NCBI GenBank assembly: GCA_012729315.1
Contig: JAAYDI010000170.1
Span: 1-46,671, forward strand
Source of the DNA: Planctomycetaceae bacterium
GTDB lineage: Bacteria > Planctomycetota > Planctomycetia > Pirellulales > Pirellulaceae
DNA: 46,671 bases
Reading direction: 5' to 3'
Shown here in pieces: positions 31,207 to 42,072 of this stretch. A program made the translations under genes and the position numbers. The notes under the pieces were generated by a model. That model had not been told where the DNA came from, did not search any database, and saw nothing but the letters and a program-made list of their open reading frames with translations. Position 1 is the stretch's first letter. Every line of letters starts with the position of its first letter.

Positions 31207-32121
31207 ATGGTACGACGACGAACAGGTTTCACGTTGGTGGAACTGCTGGTAGTGATCGCGATTATTGGGGTTCTGATCGGGCTGTTGTTGCCAGCGGTCC
31301 AGGCAGCGCGCGAAGCGAGTCGGCGCATGTCGTGCAGCAACAACATGAAGCAGATCGGGTTGGCGCTGCACATGTATCACGACACCTTCCTCCGGTTTCC
31401 GGCCGGTTGGCGAGGTTATGACCTGGCCACGGGGCAGGCCGATTGGCTGGGCGAGCCCGGTTGGGGCTGGTGCGCGGCGATTCTGCCGTTTATGGAACAG
31501 CAGAACGTGTCGGCCAGCATGATCCACTACGAACTGCCGATTCACGAACCTGTGAATCAGGCGGCGCGCGAACTGCCGCTGGGGGTCTTCCGGTGCCCTA
31601 CGGACATTGGAGATGCGCAGTTCATGCTGTACGAAGGGGGGCATCACGACCACGACCACGGCGATCATCCGGGCGAAGAGTTCCCGCTGCTCATGGCCAC
31701 CGGCAACTATGTGGGTGTATTCGGTACCTGGGACCTGCACGACGTGTGCGTGGACGGCACCTGCCAGGGGGACGGCATGTTCTTCTTGAACAAGGGGGTC
31801 CGCATCAGCGAAGTCAAGGATGGTCTGAGTCAAACGTTCATGGTTGGCGAACGCACCTCCAAGTTGAGCTACTCCACTTGGGTCGGCGCGGTGGCGGGCA
31901 GCGATCATGGCCCGGCGCGGGTCGTGGGGATCGGGACCTTCCCGCCCAACTCGGAAGAGAGCTTTGAGCACTACGCGCACAACTTCAGCAGCCTGCATCC
32001 AGCGGGTACCCACTTCGTACTGGCCGACGGGTCGGTCCACATGATCGCCGAGACGATCGAACGCAGTCTGTATCTGGGGCTCTGCACGCGCGACGGCCAT
32101 GAACTGGTGACCGAGTTCTGA
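31207..32121 (+). CDS. DUF1559 protein with prepilin-like N-terminus
   Basis: 304 aa from ATG 31207 with AGGAG 7 nt upstream. The N-terminus RRTGFTLVELLVVIAIIGVLIGLLLPAV is a type IV prepilin-like signal and helix, cleaved after Gly7 by a prepilin peptidase. AAREASRRMSCSNNMKQIGLALHMYHD is the start of the DUF1559 domain, and the C-terminal LADGSV signature is near 275. This family is hugely expanded in planctomycetes; its function is unknown but it is probably surface-located. Unusual here is a His/Asp cluster at 146-154 (HHDHDHGDH) in the middle of the domain. It faces the FKBP gene, with a hairpin between the two. Confidence 0.95.
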   Translation: MVRRRTGFTLVELLVVIAIIGVLIGLLLPAVQAAREASRRMSCSNNMKQIGLALHMYHDTFLRFPAGWRGYDLATGQADWLGEPGWGWCAAILPFMEQQNVSASMIHYELPIHEPVNQAARELPLGVFRCPTDIGDAQFMLYEGGHHDHDHGDHPGEEFPLLMATGNYVGVFGTWDLHDVCVDGTCQGDGMFFLNKGVRISEVKDGLSQTFMVGERTSKLSYSTWVGAVAGSDHGPARVVGIGTFPPNSEESFEHYAHNFSSLHPAGTHFVLADGSVHMIAETIERSLYLGLCTRDGHELVTEF

Positions 32122-32217
32122 GGCCAGCAGCCCGTGGACGGCCGTCGGGCGGAGAGGTGTGGTGTGCACAGGCCGGGGAGTTGCGGACCTGCAAGCTGCC
32201 CAACAGAACCGGACGGC

Positions 32218-32246
32218 GCGCTGGCGCGCGTGTCTGACGCCAGCGC
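32218..32246. terminator. hairpin between convergent genes
   Basis: GCGCTGGCG (32218-32226) and CGCCAGCGC (32238-32246) form a perfect 9-bp stem with an 11-nt loop. The position between the stops at 32121 and 32276 suits a bidirectional terminator, though no U-tract follows on either strand. Confidence 0.45.
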
Positions 32247-32275
32247 ACCGTTCGGATGGCGATTGCCTGACGCGG

Positions 32276-33013
32276 TTACTGCACGATTTCCAGCAGTTCC
32301 ACTTCGAATACCAGTGTGCTGTCGGGTGGGATTGCGCCGTCAGGCGTGCCGCGTTTGCCGTAAGCCAGCTTGGAGGGGACGAACAACTGCCACTTGTCGC
32401 CCACATGCATCAGCTGCAGCGCTTCAGTCCAGCCTGGGATCACGCGATTGACAGGAAACTCGGCCGGTTCCCCGCGCTCCAGCGAACTGTCAAACACCTG
32501 TCCATTGAGGAATGTGCCGTGGTAGTGTGTGCGCACCGTGTCGGTGGCCTTGGGAACCGGCCCCTCCCCTTTCTTGAGCACCTTGTACTGCAGTCCGCTG
32601 GGTAAGACGACCACCCCTTCCTTCTTGGAGTTCTCGGCCAGGAAGGCTTCTCCCTCCTGGGCCGCCTTGGCAGCACGCTGCGCCATCTGCTGCTGCAGGA
32701 TCTTGTTGAACTCCTCGATCGCCTTCTCCATCTGCTCATCCGTCAACGCCAGCTTCTTCTCGAGCAACATGTCGCTCAGGCCGCGCGCGATCATCGCCGG
32801 GTTGATGTCGAGCTCTTGCTCCTTGAGGTTCATGGCGATGTTGACGCCGATGGCATAACTGGCCTGGTCCTTGAGTGTCTGGGGCGGATCGCTGGCGGGA
32901 GCGGCCGCCGGCTTGCCAGCCGGTGTCTGAGCGGCAGGCTGGGTGGCGGGCTGAGCGGCGAGCGGGGTCGCCAGGAGGGTGGCAAGCAGCAGGCTGAGAC
33001 CAATGCGCTTCAT
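32276..33013 (-). CDS. FKBP-type peptidyl-prolyl cis-trans isomerase, exported
   Basis: 245 aa from ATG 33013 with AAGGGA 6 nt upstream. The signal peptide covers 1-19 (IGLSLLLATLLATPLAAQ), followed by a Pro/Ala/Gln linker. A Mip/FkpA-like helical dimerisation region (about 45-135: SYAIGVNIAMNLKEQELD, LTDEQMEKAIEEFNKIL) precedes the FKBP domain (about 145-245) with VRTHYHGTFLNGQVFDSS, VIPGWTEALQLMHVGDK and FEVELLEI, which contain the usual Tyr, Phe, Asp and Trp pocket residues. It catalyses proline isomerisation in exported proteins. A 422-bp divergent region separates it from the Pro/Tyr-rich gene. Confidence 0.93.
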   Translation of the reverse strand: MKRIGLSLLLATLLATPLAAQPATQPAAQTPAGKPAAAPASDPPQTLKDQASYAIGVNIAMNLKEQELDINPAMIARGLSDMLLEKKLALTDEQMEKAIEEFNKILQQQMAQRAAKAAQEGEAFLAENSKKEGVVVLPSGLQYKVLKKGEGPVPKATDTVRTHYHGTFLNGQVFDSSLERGEPAEFPVNRVIPGWTEALQLMHVGDKWQLFVPSKLAYGKRGTPDGAIPPDSTLVFEVELLEIVQ

Positions 33014-33435
33014 AACGATTCCCTTGATTGAAAATGCAGAAGGTGCTCCGGCAACGCCGCAGACGTGTACCGCAGCAGAGGTATGCGACTTGCCAGTGTA
33101 GTGCACGGCGCTGCCCGCCGACAGCCCACTGGCCCGGTCGGCAGCGGGGAGCAGCCCTGGTTCGAGCGGGGTACACGAGCGTCACGCGGCACCCGCAACA
33201 CAGCGTTTCGTCCAAGAGACTTTTCACATCGACTGGGCGCTGAGCAGCGAGGGCTGTTTTTTTCGATTGTGCCGGCTGTATGAAGCGCGGGGGCGCATCG
33301 CTGACGAATTGTGATGGAAAGGGGCTCAAAAAAAGTGAATGTTCTGTGGGCGGCGGGCGACAATGGGGCGGACTGTCGCTATGGTGGACGTATGGTTAAT
33401 CGAGAGTGAATCGATACCTTGCGGGAGGGTGGATT
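33014..33435. other. 422-bp divergent intergenic region
   Basis: No gene seen. On the plus strand a short hairpin CGCTG-AG-CAGCG followed by a T7 run occurs near 33237-33265, and an A7 run near 33328. Small frames in this stretch have no ribosome site. It should hold the promoters of both flanking genes. Confidence 0.4.
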
Positions 33436-33999
33436 ATGCTGGGTCGCTTGTCCGTGGCTGCGATGCTGATGGTGGCGGGGTTCGAGGTTGCGCACGCGCA
33501 GATCGTGTCCAATCCCGTGGTCACTTCTCTGCCGCCGTACCCGGTCGTGCAGGCTTCTGCACTGCCCAGTGCGGCGCCGGTGCCTGCGGACGTCTGCACG
33601 CCTCCGGTGGTGACCTATTACACTCCGCTGGCCACGCGCACGATCGTGCCCGCGCCACTCACGCGCTGGCCGGCGCCGACCGTCACGTATCGGGTGGCGG
33701 CGCCCAGCTGTTGTGGGCCGGCCGTTGTGCCAGCCGTGCCGGTGGCGACCTACTACGCTCCGGTTACGGCGTATCGGGTGCCGGCCGGCAGCGTGTCGGC
33801 TGTTCCGCCGCGTCTGACCACCAGCTCCAGTCCGCTGACGCATTATCGGATGCCTGCGCCGCCGGCGAGCGGCATGTTGTCCGCGCCGATCGCAGCGCCG
33901 CCGGTGGGCGTCTACTACCCGCCTGCTGCCGCCGTCGCACCGGCGCCATCCGTTCCGGTCATGCCGGCGCGCAGCGGTTGTGGATGCGGAGGTGGCTAG
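33436..33999 (+). CDS. secreted Pro/Val/Tyr-rich low-complexity protein
   Basis: 187 aa from ATG 33436 with GGGAGGG about 9 nt upstream. The signal peptide covers 1-21 (LSVAAMLMVAGFEVAHAQ). The mature protein is built of short imperfect repeats around TYYxP (VTYYTPL, ATYYAPV, GVYYPPA) and YRVP/YRMP, with a CC pair (PSCCGP) and a C-terminal SGCGCGGG. No catalytic domain is present. Similar Tyr-Tyr-Pro secreted proteins occur in planctomycetes and may be cell-surface structural components; that role is inference. The downstream cls gene starts 42 bp later after a cluster of 10-bp repeats. Confidence 0.75.
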   Translation: MLGRLSVAAMLMVAGFEVAHAQIVSNPVVTSLPPYPVVQASALPSAAPVPADVCTPPVVTYYTPLATRTIVPAPLTRWPAPTVTYRVAAPSCCGPAVVPAVPVATYYAPVTAYRVPAGSVSAVPPRLTTSSSPLTHYRMPAPPASGMLSAPIAAPPVGVYYPPAAAVAPAPSVPVMPARSGCGCGGG

Positions 34000-34034
34000 G
34001 CGACCCAGGCCATTAGGCGACCCAAGGCGACCCA
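33998..34034. repeat. 10-bp direct repeat, three copies
   Basis: AGGCGACCCA occurs at 33998-34007, 34015-34024 and 34025-34034, between the stop of the Pro/Tyr-rich gene and the start of cls. The first copy includes part of the stop codon. Confidence 0.7.
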
Positions 34035-34041
34035 GACAGTC

Positions 34042-35463
34042 ATGACATGGTATCTTGTCTACAACATCAGCGAATGGCTGATCCGGTTGGTCATGTTGCC
34101 CGTCGTGACGTACCGGCGCAAGCCGAGCGCTGCCATGTCCTGGCTGTTGCTGATCTTCTTTTTGCCCTGGTTCGGGCTGGTGCTGTATCTGCTCTTCGGC
34201 ACGCGGCGGCTGCCGCTTGTGCGTCGCCGGCGGATCGCGGAGATTTCGCAGAAGCTCGAGGCGGAGGCCCGGCGTTTCCACGGGGACCCCAACATTGTGC
34301 ATCCCGATCTCGGTCCGCGGCTGGCCTCGACCATACAGATCGCCGAGCAGTTGGGGAACTTTCCGATTCTCGGTGGCAATAATGCGGTGTTCCTGGCCGA
34401 CACCGACCTGGTCATTGACCAGATGATTGACGACATGGATCGTGCGCAGCATCACATCCACATGCTGTTCTACATCTTCTGGGACGACGAGACGGGGGAC
34501 CGGGTGATCGATGCGCTGGGGCGGGCTGTCCGCCGGGGCGTGGCCTGCCGGGTGCTGGTGGACGACGTGGGGTCGCGCAAGCCCTACCGCACGCTGGCGG
34601 CCAAGATGCAGGCGTGTGGTGTGTCGCTGCACACCACCCTGCCCGTCGGCCTCTTTCGCAGCAAGATGACGCGCATTGACATGCGGAACCATCGCAAGCT
34701 GACCGTCATCGATGGCCGTATCGCGTACACCGGATCGCAGAACATCGTCAACGCCAGCTACGGGCACAAGGACATGGCCTGGCACGACATGATGGTGCGG
34801 CTGACCGGCCCCATCACGCTGGAGTTGCAGGCGATCTTTGTCACCGACTGGCACCAGGAGACGCACGAGGTGTTGACCGGCCCGGCGATCTTCGTGCCGC
34901 CGGTGCCGGCCGGCTCGGTGCCGGCCCAGACCCTGCCGAGTGGGCCGACGTTTCCGGTGGAGAACTACCAGCGACTGGTGGTCAGCGCCATCTATGACGC
35001 GCTCCGGCGTGTGATCATTACGACCCCCTATTTCGTGCCGGACGAGCCGCTGTTACAGGCGATTCAGGCGGCGGCGTGGCGTGGCGTGCAGGTGGATCTG
35101 ATTGTACCGCAGCGCTGCGATCAGATCATTGTGGGGGCGGCCGCCCGCGCCTACTATGAGGACGTGCTGGAGGCCGGTGCGAATGTCTATCTGCACACCC
35201 AGGGGTTGCTGCATTCCAAGACCATGACGGTCGACGAGTCGCTGGCGCTCATCGGCTCGAGCAATTTCGACATCCGTTCGTTTGCCATCAACTTCGAACT
35301 CAACATGCTGCTGTACGGGGCCGATGTGACGTGTGCCCTGCGTGACCAGCAGTTGCGGTACCTGCGCGACTCGATCAAACTCGACGCGCGGGAGTGGCGT
35401 CAGCGTCCGAGCTGGCGGGTGCTGCTGGATAACATGGCCCGGCTCATGAGCCCTTTGCTGTGA
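34042..35463 (+). CDS. cls: cardiolipin synthase (phospholipase D family)
   Basis: 473 aa from ATG 34042; no clear ribosome site, but the first helix starts at once (TWYLVYNISEWLIRLVML). There are two N-terminal membrane helices (about 8-22, 33-52, the second AMSWLLLIFFLPWFGLVLY). Two HKD motifs follow: NHRKLTVIDGRIAYTGS near 215 and HSKTMTVDESLALIGSSN near 390, both with intact His-x-Lys-x4-Asp. The enzyme joins two phosphatidylglycerol molecules, or PG and another phospholipid, into cardiolipin at the cytoplasmic membrane. Length matches ClsA-type enzymes. The Nif3-like gene starts 14 bp downstream and may be co-transcribed. Confidence 0.93.
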   Translation: MTWYLVYNISEWLIRLVMLPVVTYRRKPSAAMSWLLLIFFLPWFGLVLYLLFGTRRLPLVRRRRIAEISQKLEAEARRFHGDPNIVHPDLGPRLASTIQIAEQLGNFPILGGNNAVFLADTDLVIDQMIDDMDRAQHHIHMLFYIFWDDETGDRVIDALGRAVRRGVACRVLVDDVGSRKPYRTLAAKMQACGVSLHTTLPVGLFRSKMTRIDMRNHRKLTVIDGRIAYTGSQNIVNASYGHKDMAWHDMMVRLTGPITLELQAIFVTDWHQETHEVLTGPAIFVPPVPAGSVPAQTLPSGPTFPVENYQRLVVSAIYDALRRVIITTPYFVPDEPLLQAIQAAAWRGVQVDLIVPQRCDQIIVGAAARAYYEDVLEAGANVYLHTQGLLHSKTMTVDESLALIGSSNFDIRSFAINFELNMLLYGADVTCALRDQQLRYLRDSIKLDAREWRQRPSWRVLLDNMARLMSPLL

Positions 35464-35477
35464 GGAAGGGGAGAGCG

Positions 35478-36269
35478 ATGCCCACACTGCGCGAGATCTG
35501 TACCTGTCTCCACGCCCTGGCGCCTCCCAGCCTGGCGGAAGACTGGGACAACGTCGGACTGCTTACCGGCGATCCGGCCATGGATGTCGCGCGCGTGATG
35601 ACGTGCCTGACGGTCACGCCGGAGACTGCTGGGGAGGCGGTGGCACGGCAGGCCGATCTGGTGGTCAGCCACCATCCGCTCCCGTTCCGTCCGGTGCAGC
35701 GGCTGGTGACGGACACCACCGTCGGGCGGCTGTTGTGGCAGTTGACGACACATCGGATTGCCGTCTACAGCCCGCACACCGCCTTCGATTCCGCCCCGCA
35801 CGGGATCAATCAGCACCTGGCGGCCGGTCTGGGCCTGGAGGGCATTCAGCCCCTCCTGCCGATCGCGGGTGCGCCGGCCGACACGGGGCGGGGGCGGATG
35901 GGCTGCCTGCCGCAGCCCGCGACGCTGTACGACCTCATCGGTCGGCTCAAGCAGTTCCTGGCGCTCGAGCACCTGCACTATGTCGGCGCGCTCGATCACC
36001 GGATCACACGCGTCGGCGTCGCGTGCGGTGCCGCCGGTGAGTTCCTGCTCCCGGCGCGCGAGGCCGGCTGCCACCTGCTCGTGCTGGGCGAGACCAACCT
36101 GCATACGTGCTTGGAGGCGCTCGCCACCGGCGTCGCGCTGGCCCTGCCCGGCCATTTCGCCAGCGAACGGTTCGGGGTCGAGCGTCTGGCGGACGAACTG
36201 GCGGCCGCATTCCCGCAGGTCGAGGTCTGGGCGAGCGCGGACGAACGTGACCCGCTCGCCTGGCACTAG
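35478..36269 (+). CDS. Nif3-like (GTP cyclohydrolase I type 2-like) dinuclear metal protein
   Basis: 263 aa from ATG 35478 with GGGGAG about 4 nt upstream and GAGGA further out; a GTG at 35460 overlapping the cls stop is less likely. Family features: AEDWDNVGLLTGDP near the N-terminus, VVSHHPLPF with two metal-binding His, VYSPHTAFDSAPHGIN with His and Asp, and C-terminal LVLGETNLHTCLEAL, where the usual GE-x-HH is partly altered (one His visible). Family members form hexameric toroids with a dinuclear site; the physiological substrate is unsettled. It is downstream of cls by 14 bp. Confidence 0.88.
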   Translation: MPTLREICTCLHALAPPSLAEDWDNVGLLTGDPAMDVARVMTCLTVTPETAGEAVARQADLVVSHHPLPFRPVQRLVTDTTVGRLLWQLTTHRIAVYSPHTAFDSAPHGINQHLAAGLGLEGIQPLLPIAGAPADTGRGRMGCLPQPATLYDLIGRLKQFLALEHLHYVGALDHRITRVGVACGAAGEFLLPAREAGCHLLVLGETNLHTCLEALATGVALALPGHFASERFGVERLADELAAAFPQVEVWASADERDPLAWH

Positions 36270-36327
36270 GCGCGCCGGGCCGCGGTGGCTCGGGTGTCCT
36301 CGCGCACCGGGCGTCGGGTGGCACGCG

Positions 36328-37230
36328 TCAGGAGTGGTCCTCGCGGCGCGAGTGACGTTTGATCATGGTCACTTCGTTGCCCTGTCCGTTGAACTCCACG
36401 GCATCCATGAACGTGCGCATCAGCAGCAGGCCGCGGCCGCTGGCCTTATCCAGGTTCTCGGGGTCGGTCGGGTCGGGTAGGGAGGTCGGATCGAAGCCGG
36501 GCCCCTGGTCCCGCACGGTGAACGTCGCATCGTTGCGCGTGAACCGGGCGTGCACGTCGATCACACGGTCACAAAAGGGCGCGGTGCGAAGACGGTCCGC
36601 CACGGTCTGCCGGTACACGTCGCTGTTCCCCGTGCGGAGGGCGGAGTTGATCTCCAGGTTGCCGTGAAACATGGCGTTGTTGATCGCTTCTTCCAGGGCC
36701 ACACAGACGCGAATGCCGCAATCGGTGTCGCACGATCCCACGATTCGAATCGTGCGGTGCAGGTAGTTGATCAGCGGACCGATCAGCGCCGAGTCATTCC
36801 GGATACGGAAGCTCGCTTCACTGTGGGTCAGGCAATCCATCAACTGCAGCTCGCTGCGCGCTTCCTGGGACGCGTCGAGCACACTCTCGACGGTGTCGAG
36901 CAGGAGTGACGCCAGCAGCTTCTTGGGCACATAGCTGGCGGCACCGGCCTTGAGGGCCTGCACCGCCGTCTGTTCGCTGCCGCGGCCGGTCATGAGAATC
37001 ACGGGGATCAGTGGATGCCGGTCCGCCATGTGCGCGACCAGTTCCAGGCCATCCATCTCCGGCATGACCAGATCGGTCAGGACCAGGTCGGGAACGGACC
37101 GTTTGATCAGCTGCAGCGCTTCACACCCGTTGTCAGCGAATTCCAGCTCGAGCTGTGGCGATTTGCGCAGGAGTCCCGCAACTCTGCTTCGATCGACCGG
37201 CGAGTCGTCGACCACGAGCACGGTGGGCAT
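36328..37230 (-). CDS. receiver domain fused to GHKL ATPase (RsbW-like), copy 2
   Basis: 300 aa from ATG 37230 with AGGA about 9 nt upstream. The receiver domain (1-120) has the acidic pair in VDDSPVD, phosphoacceptor Asp53 (VLTDLVMP), Thr in ILMTGRGSE and Lys in YVPKK. A helical linker (125-175) leads to a HATPase_c domain (about 180-290): N-box ALEEAINNAMFHGN, G1 VRDQGPGFD and G2 SGRGLLLMRTFMD. There is no His phosphorylation box, so the ATPase domain resembles anti-sigma or Ser/Thr kinases of the RsbW/SpoIIAB type. It is a full-length paralogue of the gene 35 bp upstream. Phosphorylation of the receiver may switch kinase or partner-binding activity; the partner is unknown. Confidence 0.9.
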   Translation of the reverse strand: MPTVLVVDDSPVDRSRVAGLLRKSPQLELEFADNGCEALQLIKRSVPDLVLTDLVMPEMDGLELVAHMADRHPLIPVILMTGRGSEQTAVQALKAGAASYVPKKLLASLLLDTVESVLDASQEARSELQLMDCLTHSEASFRIRNDSALIGPLINYLHRTIRIVGSCDTDCGIRVCVALEEAINNAMFHGNLEINSALRTGNSDVYRQTVADRLRTAPFCDRVIDVHARFTRNDATFTVRDQGPGFDPTSLPDPTDPENLDKASGRGLLLMRTFMDAVEFNGQGNEVTMIKRHSRREDHS

Positions 37231-37265
37231 GGATACGTTCCTGGAAGGGTCTGTAAGCCGCAAAC

Positions 37266-38168
37266 CTACTGATGCCGATACTTGATCAGCGTTACCTCGT
37301 TACCGCGATCATTGTATTTTACCTCGTCCATGAAGGCCTGCATCAATACGATACCGCGCCCCGTGTCGGCCTCCAGGCTGCCGAGGTCCCCTTTGCTGGG
37401 GCGCCGCGTTGTGTCGAATCCGCGGCCGTCGTCCCGGATGACGAACACTGCCTGTCCACTGTCGATGTGCACGTGAACATGGATGCGGCGGTCGGCGAAC
37501 TCTGGTTGCATCAGCCGTTCCCGCACGACTGCGATCTCCTCGCCGGCCATCAGTTCTTCGAAACTCTCCCGCGTCTGCTCGAAGCTGATCTCCAGGTTCC
37601 CGCGGTACAGCGCGTTGGAGAGAGCTTCCTTGAGCGCCATGCCGACGCGGAACCGATCGGTGTCATCGCACAGTCCCATGCCGTACAAGATCTGCTGGAA
37701 CAGATCGATGAACGGATCGAACAGTGCCGGGTCATTCTCCAGCGTCAGATCGAACTCGGTGCGATCGATGCTGCCCACCAGCCGCTCGTAGCTGAGTTTG
37801 GCCCGGGTGAGCGCCAGGACTTCGTCGATCGTGTTGATGAGCGTCTTGCCGACAATCACCTTGGGGACGTAACTCGCCGCGCCGTGCTCCAGCGCCTGGA
37901 CCGCCAGCTCTTCACTACCTTGCCCCGTGATCAGGATGACGGGCACACCGGCGTAGTGGATCCGCATCGCGCGCACCAGTTCCAGGCCGTTCTTGGCCGG
38001 CATGTTGATGTCCGTCACCACGATGTCGGGCCGGGTCTGTTCCATCTTCCGCAGGGCATCGGTACCGTCTTCGGCATAGCTGACCTGGAAGTCCGGCCGC
38101 TGTTCCAGCAAGCCGCCCACGATGCGCCGATCGACCGCCGAATCGTCTACTACCAGTATGTTTATCAT
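37266..38168 (-). CDS. receiver domain fused to GHKL ATPase (RsbW-like), copy 1
   Basis: 300 aa from ATG 38168, which aligns with the paralogue's start; a GTG at 38177 with a weak GAGA upstream is a real alternative. The receiver domain (1-120) has VDDSAVD, Asp53 (VVTDINMP), Thr in LITGQGSE and Lys in YVPKV. The HATPase_c domain (about 180-295) has N-box ALKEALSNALYRGN, G1 IRDDGRGFD and G2 TGRGIVLMQAFMDEV. No His box. It lies between the hybrid kinase (47 bp upstream) and copy 2 (35 bp downstream), so all three are probably one operon and the kinase's HPt domain may phosphorylate both receivers. Conserved C-terminal GNEVTLIK matches GNEVTMIK in copy 2. Confidence 0.9.
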   Translation of the reverse strand: MINILVVDDSAVDRRIVGGLLEQRPDFQVSYAEDGTDALRKMEQTRPDIVVTDINMPAKNGLELVRAMRIHYAGVPVILITGQGSEELAVQALEHGAASYVPKVIVGKTLINTIDEVLALTRAKLSYERLVGSIDRTEFDLTLENDPALFDPFIDLFQQILYGMGLCDDTDRFRVGMALKEALSNALYRGNLEISFEQTRESFEELMAGEEIAVVRERLMQPEFADRRIHVHVHIDSGQAVFVIRDDGRGFDTTRRPSKGDLGSLEADTGRGIVLMQAFMDEVKYNDRGNEVTLIKYRHQ

Positions 38169-38215
38169 GCCAGTCACCGGATCTCTTCGAGGTTACCGAT
38201 CGCGTGACCTTTCGG

Positions 38216-41011
<2,796 letters not shown>

Positions 41012-41027
41012 GGCGCCCTCTCCCGAC

Positions 41028-41064
41028 AGGGCCGCTACTCAGGGGCCGCTAGGGGCCGCTACTC
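41028..41064. repeat. short direct repeats, three copies
   Basis: AGGGCCGCTACTC (41028-41040), AGGGGCCGCT (41041-41050) and AGGGGCCGCTACTC (41051-41064) lie head to tail just upstream of the hybrid kinase start. They may be slippage products or regulatory sites in its leader. Confidence 0.65.
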
Positions 41065-41187
41065 GCGTGTGCGATACATCCGTCTGTTGAGTCTACCGCC
41101 TGACGCGGTCGTATGCAATTTATGCCACAGCCGGTCCCACGCCTGGCTTGCCGCGGCCGTGGCCACCCGCTCTGGTGGTGTCCGAAG

Positions 41188-41215
41188 TTGACGTGCAGCC
41201 TATGACACTTAGAAT
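41188..41215 (+). promoter_or_regulatory. sigma-70-like promoter of the glycosyltransferase operon
   Basis: TTGACG (41188-41193), 16 bp, TAGAAT (41210-41215): each hexamer matches consensus at 5 of 6. A start near 41222 leaves about 60 nt before ATG 41284. Confidence 0.6.
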
Positions 41216-41283
41216 TGGTGGCCGTCCTCGCGCCCGTCGTGCGCAGCGGTCGGCCACCTGTGCCTGAACGTGAACCGAAAAGT

Positions 41284-42072
41284 ATGCGCACCTTGCCCAT
41301 TCGCTCTCTGACTGCACTGCCGATATTCAACGAAGCACAGCACGTGGATCGTGTGCTGAACGAAGTGCGGCGCTACGCGTCAGACGTGCTGGTCGTGGAC
41401 GACGGATCGACCGACGCCACGGCAGCGCACCTGGCGGCGCACGCGGACATTGCGGTCGTGAGGCACGAGCAGAATCAGGGGTATGGGGCCGCTTTGCGTA
41501 CGGCGTTCGCCTATGCCGTGGATCGCCGTTACGACGTGCTGGTGACAATTGATTGTGATGGTCAGCACGAGCCGCAACGGATCCCGCGCTTTGCGGCGGC
41601 GTGCGGCGGTGCGGACATTGTCTCGGGGAGTCGTTACCTCAGGAAATACGTGGGGGACTCGGCGCCGCCGGTGCAACGGCAGCGGATCAACCAGGAGTTG
41701 ACCGCGGTCCTGAACCAGCGTCTGGGGCTGCAGTTGACCGACGCGTTCTGCGGTTTCAAGGCGTACCGGGTGGCTGCCCTGAAGTGCCTGCGGCTGGAAG
41801 AAAACGGCTATGCGATGCCGCTGGAGTTGTGGGTCCAGGCGGTGGCCCACGGGCTGCGGATTCGGGAGCTGCCCGTGCCGCTCGTATACCTGGAGGAAGA
41901 GCGGTCGTTTGGTGGCCAGCTGGATCATGCGGACACCCGTCTCCGCTACTATTATGAAGTGCTGGAACGCAGCCTGCGCGCCGCAGGGCTGGACGTACCG
42001 GCGACAGTGGGACGACGTGGTGACGGTGCGATGCGGCGGCGGGAGCGGTGCGGTGGCGGGAGCAGTGGATGA
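41284..42072 (+). CDS. family 2 glycosyltransferase (DPM1/DolP-Man synthase-like)
   Basis: 262 aa from ATG 41284; no ribosome site is evident and a TTG at 41215 would overlap the promoter. GT-A fold markers: ALPIFNEAQHVDRVL at the N-terminus, LVVDDGSTDAT (nucleotide-binding Asp pair), NQGYGAALRTAF and TIDCDGQH (metal-binding DxD-like). Toward the C-terminus GFKAYRVAAL and YAMPLELWVQA are typical of the polyprenyl-phosphate glycosyltransferase branch. There are no C-terminal membrane helices. It transfers a sugar from a nucleotide donor; acceptor unknown. Its TGA overlaps the ATG of the BshC-like gene (ATGA, 42069-42072), so the two products are likely made together. Confidence 0.88.
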   Translation: MRTLPIRSLTALPIFNEAQHVDRVLNEVRRYASDVLVVDDGSTDATAAHLAAHADIAVVRHEQNQGYGAALRTAFAYAVDRRYDVLVTIDCDGQHEPQRIPRFAAACGGADIVSGSRYLRKYVGDSAPPVQRQRINQELTAVLNQRLGLQLTDAFCGFKAYRVAALKCLRLEENGYAMPLELWVQAVAHGLRIRELPVPLVYLEEERSFGGQLDHADTRLRYYYEVLERSLRAAGLDVPATVGRRGDGAMRRRERCGGGSSG

